Below are positions 53,811 through 62,301 of a DNA stretch of 64,000 bases, piece by piece. The notes under the pieces are model-generated. The model saw nothing but the letters and a program-made list of their open reading frames with translations. It made no database searches and was not told the DNA's origin. A program made the translations under genes and the position numbers. The stretch is from Mesorhizobium loti CJ3sym. Lineage in GTDB: Bacteria > Pseudomonadota > Alphaproteobacteria > Rhizobiales > Rhizobiaceae. The stretch spans positions 1 through 64,000 of the forward strand of contig NZ_AXAL01000023.1 in the NCBI RefSeq assembly GCF_000472785.1, given 5' to 3'. Positions within the stretch are counted from its first letter, which is position 1, and every line of letters starts with the position of its first letter.

Positions 53811-55124
53811 TCAGGCCTTCTTGTTCAGCTCTGCAGGCGCCTTGTCCGGCGCCGGCTCCCAGCCAAAGACACTCCGGCCGCCGAGCGGGTGCGACTGGTC
53901 GAATTCTCCGGCGACGATTTCCTTCAGGCTGGGGCCGGTGACGTATCGCTCGACCTGCCGCGACTGGTCGTCGAGCCGCTTCAGCGCACCGATTTCCTCT
54001 TCACGGCCAAGCCTGGCCTTGTGCACGGCCGACTTCAGCACGCCGATCGTCTCGTCATAGACCTTGAGCGGAACCGGAAACGGGTGCCTGTCCTTGCCGC
54101 CATGGGCGAGCGAGAAACGGCCGGGATCCGAAAAACGGCATGGCGCGCCATGCACCACTTCGGCAACGAGGGCCAGTGCGCGCACGGTGCGCGCGCCGAC
54201 ACCGGGAACCAGGAGAAGTTCGGAAAAATCCGCCGGACCACGCTCCGCGGCCGCCGCCATGTTTCCATGCAGCCGGCGCATGACGACATCGCTTTCGCGC
54301 ACATCATGGTGGGCCGGCATGACCAGATGCGGCAGCAGCGGCTGCTCCGGAGCTGGGGCAGCCTTGGGATGCAAAACAGCGAACTCCCGCAGGATGCGAT
54401 CCGGCCCAAGGTTCTGCAACAGATCCAGCTGTCCCTGGCGCGAGGCCTCGGCGCGGCGGTCGGTCAGGTTGACGATCTCGCCCTGGTTGGCGCCTTCGAT
54501 GGCGGCATGCGGCTGATCGACGAAACTCTTCAGACCTTCGGACAGCCAATGGTAGCGGCGTGCCACCTTAGTGTCGCCGTTCATGCCTTGCTGCACCACC
54601 ACCCAGTCGCCGTCATCGGTGACGATGAAGCCGTGCAGATAGAGGTCGAAGCCATCCTGAACGGCGGCGCTGTCGACCTTGGCGACAAGCCGGCTTACGG
54701 TTGCCAGGCTCTGTCCATCGAAGCCGACGCGCTCGCCGATGGCGGTCAGCTCATGCGGGGTTTTGCGTGAGTGTGCGCCGCGGCCGCCGCAGACGTGAAT
54801 GCCGAGTTCGCCAGAGAGCGGCGTCAGACCGCGTTTCAAGGCGCCGACGACGCTGGTCGTGATGCCGGAGGAGTGCCAGTCCATGCCCATGACGGCGCCG
54901 AAGGACTGGAACCAGAACGGATGAGCCAGACGCCGCAGCAACTCGTTGCGGCCATAATGATGGATGATCGCCTCGCACATGACGGCGCCAAGACGCGTCA
55001 TGCGATCGCCAAGCCATTTCGGCACCCGCCCGCCATGAAGTGGAAGATCAGCACTGCCCGATCGTTGCGCCAAATCCGTTGCCTGTTCCCGTGTCTGTAC
55101 ACACAGATAGGCATCCGGGGTCAC
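53811..55124 (-). CDS. DUF763 family protein
   Basis: About 437 aa from a GTG at 55124 (VTPDAYLCVQTREQ), though the true start may lie nearer the conserved part. The DUF763 core starts RSGSADLPLHGGRVPKWLGDRMTRLG and continues with FWFQSFGAVMGMDWHSSGITTSVVGALKRGL and ELGIHVCGGRGAHSRKTP. DUF763 proteins are found in bacteria and archaea, and the helix-hairpin-helix-like LLLVPGVGARTVRALALVAEVV hints at DNA binding. Their function is unknown. The upstream extension to 55328 is not conserved. Confidence 0.85.
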   Translation of the reverse strand: MTPDAYLCVQTREQATDLAQRSGSADLPLHGGRVPKWLGDRMTRLGAVMCEAIIHHYGRNELLRRLAHPFWFQSFGAVMGMDWHSSGITTSVVGALKRGLTPLSGELGIHVCGGRGAHSRKTPHELTAIGERVGFDGQSLATVSRLVAKVDSAAVQDGFDLYLHGFIVTDDGDWVVVQQGMNGDTKVARRYHWLSEGLKSFVDQPHAAIEGANQGEIVNLTDRRAEASRQGQLDLLQNLGPDRILREFAVLHPKAAPAPEQPLLPHLVMPAHHDVRESDVVMRRLHGNMAAAAERGPADFSELLLVPGVGARTVRALALVAEVVHGAPCRFSDPGRFSLAHGGKDRHPFPVPLKVYDETIGVLKSAVHKARLGREEEIGALKRLDDQSRQVERYVTGPSLKEIVAGEFDQSHPLGGRSVFGWEPAPDKAPAELNKKA

Positions 55125-55207
55125 GCAGGAAAGCTTTGAATGCTCCCGCTCGAATTGGGCGATGGACCAAATCGATTTCGGCCGGATCGTGGTCGCAGCC
55201 CTTGCGG

Positions 55208-55744
55208 CTACCGCACCACGCGTTTCTCGAGCTTGCGGGCCAGGGTGCGCCGGTGCAGGCCCAGCCGGCGCGCCGTTTCGGAGATGTTGAAACCGGTCTC
55301 GACGAGCGTTTCGTGGATGCGCTCCCATTCGAGGTTCTTGATCGAGGTGGGACGGCTGCTCAGTGAAACCGAAACATCGCCCTCGGCGCGGCCGAAGGCG
55401 GCTTCGATGTCATCCGTGTTGGCGGGCTTGGCCAGGTAGTGACATGCGCCAAGCTTGATCGCCTCGACCGCGGTGGCGATGCTGGCAAAGCCGGTCAGCA
55501 CGACGATCCTCATCGACGCATCGCGGGCGCTGAGCAATTTGACGCATTCCAGCCCGGAGCCACCAGCGCCAAGCTTGAGATCGACGACGGCGTATGCCGG
55601 AACGGCTGTTTCGAGGGCGCGAACCAAATCTTCCCGGCCATGGCAGACCACGACGTCGTAGTCGCGCTTTTCGAAGGAGCGCTTCAGCGTTTTCGCGAAG
55701 GTGGCGTCATCCTCGACGATAAACAGGGATCGATCAGGCCTCAT
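55208..55744 (-). CDS. actR: Redox response regulator ActR/RegA
   Basis: 178 aa from ATG 55744. Receiver domain with acidic pocket E11-D12-D13, phospho-acceptor D55 in AVVDLKLG and lysine in LAKPAN. The Fis-type C-terminal HTH, ISETARRLGLHRRTLARKLEKR, is nearly invariant in the RegA/ActR/PrrA group. It regulates respiration, nitrogen and carbon genes and acid tolerance in rhizobia. It overlaps the sensor gene by about 11 bp and is cotranscribed with it downstream of the cyo-SURF1 genes. Confidence 0.95.
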   Translation of the reverse strand: MRPDRSLFIVEDDATFAKTLKRSFEKRDYDVVVCHGREDLVRALETAVPAYAVVDLKLGAGGSGLECVKLLSARDASMRIVVLTGFASIATAVEAIKLGACHYLAKPANTDDIEAAFGRAEGDVSVSLSSRPTSIKNLEWERIHETLVETGFNISETARRLGLHRRTLARKLEKRVVR

Positions 55745-57086
55745 GATCATCTCCATCGGTCAGCGCCGCGAGCGGCAGCGAAAGCGTAACACAGGCGCCC
55801 TCTTCCATGTTACGCGCCGAAAAGTCGCCGCCGAGCTTTCGAACCACGTTGACGACGAGGAAAAGGCCAAGGCCACCGCCCGGCCGTCCCTTGCTCGACA
55901 TATAGGGCTGGCCAAGTGCCGCCAGAATACCCTCGTCAAAACCCGGCCCGCGGTCGCGCACGGCAATCACCAGTTTCTCGCCCTGGCGCTCGGCAGTGAC
56001 GCCGACCCAACCCTGCGATGCTTCCTGGGCGTTGTCGAAGACGTTGAAGATGACCTGCTTCAGCGCCGTGTCGGAGACGATCTGCTCATCGGGTTCGAAA
56101 TCGTTCACGTACTCCAGATTGAGCGGCTGGCGGCTGGTGCGCCACTCCTGGACGAGATCGTCGAGGAAATGGCGGATGCTGGTGCGGATCGTGCCTTCGC
56201 CCCGCGCCTGCCCCGAAGACATCAGGATGCCCGAAACGATGCTCTTGCAGCGCTCGATCTGCGCCTGCATCTCGGCCACGTCCCCGGCCAGCTCGCGGTT
56301 GCGGGTGACGCTGCGTATCTGACGCCAGTCGGACAGGATGACCGATATGGTCGAAAGCGGCGTGCCCAGTTCATGCGCGGCACCCGAGGCCAGCAGGCCC
56401 ATGCGCACGATGTGATCCTCCTCGGCCGAGCGCTGGCGCAGATCGGCGAGATAGGCGTCGCGCTCACGCAAATTGCGGTTGATGCGCGTCATGAAGATGA
56501 CGATCAGGCCCGCCGCCAGCACGAAGCAGATGAACATGCCCCTGATATGCAGGGCCAACAGGTCGCTGCCGCCGTGATGCGGGACCGCGATCGGCTGGAA
56601 CTGGAAGGTGAGGAAGACGAAGCAGGCGGAAGCGGCCGCCACCAGGATCCAGGTGGACCAGGGCGTCAGCAGCGCGGCGCCAAGCGTGATCTGCAGCAGG
56701 TATAGCGATACGAACGGGTTCGAGGCACCGCCGCTGAGGTAAAGCTGGATCGTTAGCGCCGCCATGTCGAAAATGAGCGCGACGAACAGCTGCGCGTTGC
56801 TGATCGGGCGCTGGCCGCGCGAAGCCAGCAGGCTGAAAATGTTCAGCACGACGAGGAAAAGCACCACGCCGGCCATCTCCGCCAGCGGCAGCGGGATGTC
56901 GAACCAGTATTCCGTCACCAGAATGGTAAGCACCTGACCCGCCACCGCCAGCCAACGCAGCTGGATAAGCAGGAGCAGGTTCTTCCTGTTCGCCGCATCG
57001 GGATTGGCGACCGCACCGGCCTTGTCCGCAAGGGATGCCGTCGCGAAGGATTTGTCGTAGCCAGGCGCTGACGTCGAGACGCTCAT
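55734..57086 (-). CDS. actS: Redox sensor histidine kinase ActS/RegB
   Basis: 450 aa with six membrane helices in the first 200 residues. The quinone-binding heptapeptide region GGASNPF is at 119-125. The H-box is GAAHELGTPLSTIS with H238, and the redox-active cysteine of RegB corresponds to C280 in QIERCKSIV. The ATPase part shows NVFDNAQEAS, DRGPGFDEGI and GRPGGGLGLFLV. It signals the quinone redox state to ActR. Its start overlaps the stop of the SURF1 gene by 4 bp, so kinase expression is linked to the quinol oxidase. Confidence 0.95.
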   Translation of the reverse strand: MSVSTSAPGYDKSFATASLADKAGAVANPDAANRKNLLLLIQLRWLAVAGQVLTILVTEYWFDIPLPLAEMAGVVLFLVVLNIFSLLASRGQRPISNAQLFVALIFDMAALTIQLYLSGGASNPFVSLYLLQITLGAALLTPWSTWILVAAASACFVFLTFQFQPIAVPHHGGSDLLALHIRGMFICFVLAAGLIVIFMTRINRNLRERDAYLADLRQRSAEEDHIVRMGLLASGAAHELGTPLSTISVILSDWRQIRSVTRNRELAGDVAEMQAQIERCKSIVSGILMSSGQARGEGTIRTSIRHFLDDLVQEWRTSRQPLNLEYVNDFEPDEQIVSDTALKQVIFNVFDNAQEASQGWVGVTAERQGEKLVIAVRDRGPGFDEGILAALGQPYMSSKGRPGGGLGLFLVVNVVRKLGGDFSARNMEEGACVTLSLPLAALTDGDDHEA

Positions 57087-57898
57087 CCTGCCGGTCCTTG
57101 CCGCCGGCGGCGACCGGTCATCGGCGCCGCCAGGGCTGCGGCAAGCATCGCAGCGAGCGTGAACCAGGTCAAAGCATAGACGAGGTGGCTGTTGCGGAAA
57201 GTCACGACAGTCAGGCCGCCACGCGGCCAGTCGCCGGATGCCTCCGCATCGACGAAATAGGGCGCGACGTCCTTTGTCAGGCCGCGCGCGGTTGCGATGG
57301 CAGCGACGTCCCGTGAATACCAGCGATTGCCCGTGGCATCGTTGTTGCGCAGGAAGCCGCCGCCGGGCTCGCTGATGCGCAACAACCCGTCAATGACTGC
57401 CGGCGACGAGATGCCATCGCTTTCCCGCTCGAACTCAGGCTTGCGCTCCTGGGGAATGAAGCCGCGGTTGACCAGCACGACGAAGCCGCGATCTGTTTGC
57501 ATCGGCGTCAGCACCCAATAGCCGCCGCCAAGCTCCGTCACCGCTTGCACCAGCGTGTTGGCGCCGCCCAGAAAGCGCCCCGCCAATCGCACATGGCGGT
57601 ATTCGTCACCGGCAGCGGTCATGCCGCTCCAGCTCAGTGGGCCAGGCGCATCGACAACGGGGGCATGGATGCGTTGGTCAACGCGGGCGATCAGATCGAG
57701 CTTCCAGACCCGCCTTTCCAGTTGCCATATGCCGAGCCCGACAAACACCAGCACACCGAGGAGCCCGAGCAGGAGGAGGAAAAGCCGCGACGCCGGCGAT
57801 CTGCCGGTGTTCTTTCGTGACGCGGCGGGCGAACCAATGCCGGCCTGCACGATCCGTACTTCGGTAGTGGTCCTCTCCGCGCCCGGCGCCGGGCTCAT
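57083..57898 (-). CDS. SURF1 family oxidase assembly protein
   Basis: 271 aa from ATG 57898. Two membrane helices, at residues about 37-57 and near 240-262, flank the SURF1 periplasmic domain: GLGIWQLERRVWKLDLI at the start and GFVVLVNRGFIPQERK in the middle. SURF1 helps insert haem a into haem-copper oxidases. Its place at the end of a cyo-type operon suggests that this quinol oxidase uses haem A (as with Surf1q of Paracoccus). It overlaps cyoD and actS by 4 bp each. Confidence 0.9.
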   Translation of the reverse strand: MSPAPGAERTTTEVRIVQAGIGSPAASRKNTGRSPASRLFLLLLGLLGVLVFVGLGIWQLERRVWKLDLIARVDQRIHAPVVDAPGPLSWSGMTAAGDEYRHVRLAGRFLGGANTLVQAVTELGGGYWVLTPMQTDRGFVVLVNRGFIPQERKPEFERESDGISSPAVIDGLLRISEPGGGFLRNNDATGNRWYSRDVAAIATARGLTKDVAPYFVDAEASGDWPRGGLTVVTFRNSHLVYALTWFTLAAMLAAALAAPMTGRRRRQGPAG

Positions 57899-58272
57899 GG
57901 CATTTCGCGCATGTCGTGAAGCCCCGGCATCATGTTGGCGTTGAGATGGTACATCACCCAGAGCGAGCCGGTCAGCACGATGACGACCAGGATCAGCGTG
58001 AAGATCAGCGCCAGCATCGACCATCCGCCCTCGGAGGCGGTGTTCATATGCAGGAAGAAGACCATGTGGACGACGATCTGCACCACAGCGAAGGCCATGA
58101 TGACGATGGCCGTGGCCTGCTTGTCGTCGATGGCACCGCTCATGACCAGCCAGAACGGGATGGCGGTCAGGATGACCGACAGCACGAAGCCGATCAGATA
58201 GCCCCTGAACGACCCATGCGCGGCGCCGCCATGGGCGTGGTCGTGACCCTCGGCATGCTCGTGAGCGCTCAT
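57895..58272 (-). CDS. cyoD: Cytochrome o-type ubiquinol oxidase subunit IV
   Basis: 125 aa from ATG 58272, with a His-rich N-terminus (HEHAEGHDHAHGGAAHG) and three membrane helices (YLIGFVLSVILTAIPFWLVM, IVIMAFAVVQIVVHMVFFL and LALIFTLILVVIVLTGSLWVM). The MVFFLHMN segment is the usual subunit IV signature. It overlaps both cyoC and the SURF1 gene by 4 bp. The long His stretch is more marked than in E. coli CyoD. Confidence 0.94.
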   Translation of the reverse strand: MSAHEHAEGHDHAHGGAAHGSFRGYLIGFVLSVILTAIPFWLVMSGAIDDKQATAIVIMAFAVVQIVVHMVFFLHMNTASEGGWSMLALIFTLILVVIVLTGSLWVMYHLNANMMPGLHDMREMP

Positions 58273-58895
58273 CGCAACATCCCCATCAGATAGACGAAGG
58301 TGAAGACGCCGATCCAGACGACGTCGAGGAAATGCCAGAACATCGAGAGGCACATCAGCCGGCGACGGTTGGCCTCGATGAGGCCGAACCGGGCGACCTG
58401 CGTCATCAGCGTCACCAGCCAGACAAGGCCGAAGGTGACGTGCAGGCCGTGTGTGCCGACCAGGGTGAAGAAGGAGGACAGGAAGGCGCTGCGCTGCGGC
58501 GTGGCGCCTTCATGGATCATGTGGGAGAATTCGTAGAGTTCGATCGACAGGAAGGCCAGACCGAACAGGGCGGTCACGGCAAGCCAGGCTTGCGTCGCCG
58601 CGACGCGGCCCTTGTCCATGGCCAGCATGGCAAAGCCGTAGGTGATCGAGGAGAACAGCAGCATGGCGGTGTTGACCGCCACCAGATCGAGATCGAACAG
58701 GTCCTTTGGAGCCGGCCCCGCCGCGTAGTTGCCGCCGAGCACGCCATAGGCCGCGAACAGCATGGCGAAGATCAGGCAGTCGCTCATCAGGTAGAGCCAG
58801 AAGCCGAGCATGGTGCTGCTGCCTTCGGCATGCGCATGCTCTTCTTCCAGGTGGAAGACCGGCTCAGGTCCGGACGTGGTTGCAATCGAAGCCAT
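58269..58895 (-). CDS. cyoC: Cytochrome o-type ubiquinol oxidase subunit III
   Basis: 208 aa from ATG 58895, 9 bp after the cyoB stop. Five membrane helices starting with LGFWLYLMSDCLIFAMLFAAYGVL. HGLHVTFGLVWLVTLMTQV and FWHFLDVVWIGVFTFVYLMGML are the conserved subunit III segments. The E/H-rich N-terminus (FHLEEEHAHAEG) is typical. It overlaps cyoD by 4 bp. Confidence 0.95.
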   Translation of the reverse strand: MASIATTSGPEPVFHLEEEHAHAEGSSTMLGFWLYLMSDCLIFAMLFAAYGVLGGNYAAGPAPKDLFDLDLVAVNTAMLLFSSITYGFAMLAMDKGRVAATQAWLAVTALFGLAFLSIELYEFSHMIHEGATPQRSAFLSSFFTLVGTHGLHVTFGLVWLVTLMTQVARFGLIEANRRRLMCLSMFWHFLDVVWIGVFTFVYLMGMLR

Positions 58896-58904
58896 GCTCA
58901 AACC

Positions 58905-60902
58905 CTAGCCCTGGGCGGCGAGGAGCGTCGTCCTCGCCTCTTCCGTCTGTGTGACCTCCGCAGCTGGAATGTGGAAGTCTCTGATATAGTTGAAGGTGTG
59001 CCCGATCGCGGTGGCGATCAGGCAGACGAAGCTCAGCGCCGCCAGCCACCAGATGTACCAGATCAGGCCGAAGCCGAGCGCCACGCTGAAGGCGGCCAGG
59101 ATGACGCCGGTGCCGGTGTTGCTTGGCATGTGGATCGGCTTGAAGCCCGAGAGCGGCCTGCTGTAGCCGGCCTTCTTCATGTCCCACCAGGCGTCGTTGT
59201 CAAGCACGACCGGCGTGAAGGCGAAGTTATAGGCGGGCGGCGGCGAGGACGTCGACCATTCGAGCGTGCGGCCGTCCCAGGGGTCGCCGGTCGGATCGGT
59301 CAGGGCCTCGCGCCTGCGGATGGAGACGTAGATCTGGATCAGGAAGGCGGCGATGCCGCAGGCGATCAGCACCGCGCCGAAAGCGGCGATGATGAACCAG
59401 ATCTGCAGCGAAGGGTCGTCGAAGACGCGCATGCGGCGCGTCACGCCCATCAGGCCGAGGACATAGAGCGGCATGAAGGCGAACCAGAAGCCGACCACCC
59501 AGCACCAGAACGACACCTTGCCCCAGAACGGATCAAGCTTGAAGCCGAAGGCCTTGGGCCACCAGTAGGCGATGCCGGCAAACAGGCCGAACAGCACGCC
59601 GCCGATGATGACGTTGTGGAAATGCGCGATCAGGAACAGGCTGTTGTGCAGCACGAAATCCGCCGGCGGCACGGCAAGCAGCACGCCGGTCATGCCGCCG
59701 ACGGTGAAGGTGAGCATGAAGGCCATCGTCCACATCATCGGCAGTTCGAAGCGGATGCGGCCGCGATACATTGTGAACAGCCAGTTGAAGATCTTCGCTC
59801 CGGTCGGGATCGAAATGATCATCGTGGTGATGCCGAAGAAGGAATTGACGCTGGCGCCCGAGCCCATGGTGAAGAAGTGGTGCAGCCAGACAAGGTACGA
59901 CAGGATGGTGATGACCACCGTGGCGTAGACCATCGAGGTGTAGCCGAACAGGCGCTTGCCCGAGAAGGTCGATGTGACCTCGGAAAAGACGCCGAACAGC
60001 GGCAGGATGAGGATGTAGACCTCCGGGTGACCCCATATCCAGATGAGGTTCACATACATCATCGGATTGCCGCCGAAATCGTTGGTGAAGAAGTTGGTGC
60101 CGACATAGCGGTCGAGCGCCAGCAGCGAGAGCACCGCCGTCAGCACCGGGAAAGAGGCGACGATCAGCACGTTGGTGCACAGCGACGTCCAGGTGAAGAC
60201 GGGCATACGCATCATCGTCATGCCGGGGGCGCGCATCTTGATGATGGTGCAGATCAGGTTGATGCCCGACAGCGTGGTGCCGACACCCGCCACCTGCAGC
60301 GCCCAGATGTAATAATCGACGCCGACGTCGGGACTGTAGCCGATGCCGGAAAGCGGCGGATAGGCGAGCCAGCCGGTGCGGGCGAATTCGCCGACGAACA
60401 GCGATGCCATGACCAGGATGGCGCCGCCGACCGTCATCCAGAAGCTGAAATTGTTGAGGAAGGGGAAGGAGACGTCGCGCGCGCCGATCTGCAGCGGCAC
60501 GACGAAGTTCATCAGCCCGGTGACAAAGGGCATCGCCACGAAGAAGATCATGATCACGCCGTGTGCGGTGAAGATCTGGTCGTAGTGATGCGAGTTGAGG
60601 TAGCCCTCGGACCCGTTGAAGGCGATGGCCTGCTGCAGGCGCATCATGATGGCATCGGAGAAGCCGCGCAGCAGCATGACCAGGCCGAGCACCATGTACA
60701 TGATGCCGATCTTCTTGTGGTCGACGCTGGTGAACCACTCGCGCCAGAGATAGGTCCAGAGCTTGAAATAAGTGATGACGCCGAAAAGGGCGATGCCGCC
60801 GAGCGCCACTGCGGCGAAGGTGGCGACGACGATCGGCTCGTGCAGCGGCAGCGAGTCCAAGGTGAGACGGCCGAAGATGAATTTGGTCAAAGAGTCGGGC
60901 AT
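58905..60902 (-). CDS. cyoB: Cytochrome o-type ubiquinol oxidase subunit I
   Basis: 665 aa from ATG 60902. Catalytic haem-copper subunit that reduces oxygen to water with electrons from ubiquinol while pumping protons. Haem and copper ligands are visible in IFTAHGVIMIFF, WIWGHPEVYILILP (His and cross-linked Tyr), WLHHFFTMG and AHFHNVIIGG. The quinol-binding region near residue 70-105 shows RGFSDAIMMRLQQ. The frame extends to 60950, but the E. coli-type start PDSLTKFIFGRL sets 60902. Confidence 0.97.
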   Translation of the reverse strand: MPDSLTKFIFGRLTLDSLPLHEPIVVATFAAVALGGIALFGVITYFKLWTYLWREWFTSVDHKKIGIMYMVLGLVMLLRGFSDAIMMRLQQAIAFNGSEGYLNSHHYDQIFTAHGVIMIFFVAMPFVTGLMNFVVPLQIGARDVSFPFLNNFSFWMTVGGAILVMASLFVGEFARTGWLAYPPLSGIGYSPDVGVDYYIWALQVAGVGTTLSGINLICTIIKMRAPGMTMMRMPVFTWTSLCTNVLIVASFPVLTAVLSLLALDRYVGTNFFTNDFGGNPMMYVNLIWIWGHPEVYILILPLFGVFSEVTSTFSGKRLFGYTSMVYATVVITILSYLVWLHHFFTMGSGASVNSFFGITTMIISIPTGAKIFNWLFTMYRGRIRFELPMMWTMAFMLTFTVGGMTGVLLAVPPADFVLHNSLFLIAHFHNVIIGGVLFGLFAGIAYWWPKAFGFKLDPFWGKVSFWCWVVGFWFAFMPLYVLGLMGVTRRMRVFDDPSLQIWFIIAAFGAVLIACGIAAFLIQIYVSIRRREALTDPTGDPWDGRTLEWSTSSPPPAYNFAFTPVVLDNDAWWDMKKAGYSRPLSGFKPIHMPSNTGTGVILAAFSVALGFGLIWYIWWLAALSFVCLIATAIGHTFNYIRDFHIPAAEVTQTEEARTTLLAAQG

Positions 60903-60912
60903 CCGCTGTCTC

Positions 60913-62091
60913 TCACAATTCTTGCCGCAGCAGGCCAAGCGGCGGCGCATCCGCCTCGGCGCGACGGCTCTCGGTGCCTGGCCTCAGCAGCCCTGCCCCG
61001 CGCAGCGGGGAAAGATTCCTGGCCGGCCAATCCGTCGGCGTGGCATTGCTGGCCGCGCGGGAGGCAGCCGCTTCCTCAGCCGTGCAGATGGTGGCGACAT
61101 ACGACGGATCGTTGCCGAACACCGCGCCGCGCCGGGCGAGCTTGTCGTATTGCAGCGGCACCGTGTTGCGGACACCCGCAAGACCGAGGCCGCCCTTGGC
61201 GTCGATCGACATCATCTCGTTCATGCACATCTTGCCGCGCTCGACGCACAGATTGAGAATGGCGCCATAGAGGTCGGGATCGACGGAGGCATAGTGGCGG
61301 ACCGGCTCGTTCTCGCTCGGCTTTTCGAGCTCGAGATAGCTGTCGCGGTTAAGCGCCGCCGACGCGGTCCTGGTCTGCGCTACCCACTGGTCGAAAGCCT
61401 GGTCGGACAGACCGTGGAAGGCGAAGCGCATGCCCGAAAAGCCGGCGCCGCTGTAATTGGCTGAGAAGCCGACATACGTGCCCGGCCGGTTGATGACGGC
61501 GTGCAGCTTGGTCTCCATCGCCGGCATTGCATAGATCTGCCCTGCAAGGGCTGGAATGTAGAAGGAATTCATCACCGCCGAGGAGGTGATGCGGAAGTCG
61601 ATCGGCTGGTTGACCGGCGCCGCCAGCTCATTGACGGAGGCGATGCCATAGTCGGGATAGATGAAGAGCCATTTCCAGTCGAGCGCCACGACCTCGACCC
61701 GCAGCGGCTTGTGCAGCACTGTGACCGGCTGGCCGGGCTCGATGCGGTCGATGCGGCGGTAGGGGTCGAGCAGATGCGTGCCGAGCCAGGTCAGCGCGCC
61801 AAGGCATATGATGATGAGCAGGGGCGCTGCCCAGATCACCAACTCCAGTTTCGTCGAATGATCCCAGTCCGGGGCGTAGGTCGCCGAGGCGTTGGAATGC
61901 CGGTAGCGCCAGGCGAAGAAGACAGTCAGCGCCATGACGGGCACGATGATGATCAGCATCAGCACGGTCGAGACCACGAGCAGGTCACGTTGCTGGAGCG
62001 CGACATCGCCGGCGGGCGCAAGCACGACGAGATCGCAGCCGCTGAGCAGCCCGGCCAGGGGAAACAGAAGCAAGGCTCCAAATCGTTTCAT
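60913..62091 (-). CDS. cyoA: Cytochrome o-type ubiquinol oxidase subunit II
   Basis: 392 aa from ATG 62091; a TTG one codon upstream is also open. Lipoprotein signal with lipobox LLSGC (C19), then two membrane helices (VVSTVLMLIIIVPVMALTVFF and LELVIWAAPLLIIICLGALTW). The periplasmic cupredoxin fold lacks CuA ligands, as expected for a quinol oxidase: LDWKWLFIYPDYGIASVNELA and NSFYIPALAGQIYAMPAMET. First gene of cyoABCD-SURF1-actSR, divergent from a transporter. Confidence 0.96.
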   Translation of the reverse strand: MKRFGALLLFPLAGLLSGCDLVVLAPAGDVALQQRDLLVVSTVLMLIIIVPVMALTVFFAWRYRHSNASATYAPDWDHSTKLELVIWAAPLLIIICLGALTWLGTHLLDPYRRIDRIEPGQPVTVLHKPLRVEVVALDWKWLFIYPDYGIASVNELAAPVNQPIDFRITSSAVMNSFYIPALAGQIYAMPAMETKLHAVINRPGTYVGFSANYSGAGFSGMRFAFHGLSDQAFDQWVAQTRTASAALNRDSYLELEKPSENEPVRHYASVDPDLYGAILNLCVERGKMCMNEMMSIDAKGGLGLAGVRNTVPLQYDKLARRGAVFGNDPSYVATICTAEEAAASRAASNATPTDWPARNLSPLRGAGLLRPGTESRRAEADAPPLGLLRQEL

Positions 62092-62173
62092 CAAACGCTG
62101 CCCTCAATGGACCACCGCAACCGTTCATGTTGCAGTGCGGCATCAAGGGCTACTGCTCGCGGCGCCGCGGCAA

Positions 62174-62194
62174 CATTGGACAATTTGTCCAATG
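62174..62194. promoter_or_regulatory. Perfect 21-bp palindrome between cyoA and the MFS gene
   Basis: CATTGGACAA (62174-62183), a central T, and TTGTCCAATG (62185-62194). It lies 83 bp upstream of cyoA and 107 bp upstream of the transporter, so it can serve either promoter. It is not an FNR-type site (TTGAT-N4-ATCAA). The palindrome length would suit a TetR- or MarR-family dimer. Confidence 0.6.
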
Positions 62195-62301
62195 CCCAGC
62201 CGGCATGGCTTTGGCGCAGTGTGCAGTGCACAATGGAACCTCTAGGGAATCCCCAGAATTGGGTCCCGGACACTTCATTCCACGCGGTGGCGACGGATAA
62301 G

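Noticed and set aside
58332..61256. 974-codon open frame on the plus strand
   Set aside because: It runs antisense through cyoC, cyoB and part of cyoA and has low-complexity His/Glu/Arg composition; the cyo genes are certain.
61501..62301. Long N-terminal extension of the MFS transporter frame
   Set aside because: The extension is antisense to cyoA and is not transporter-like; the protein starts well at 62302.
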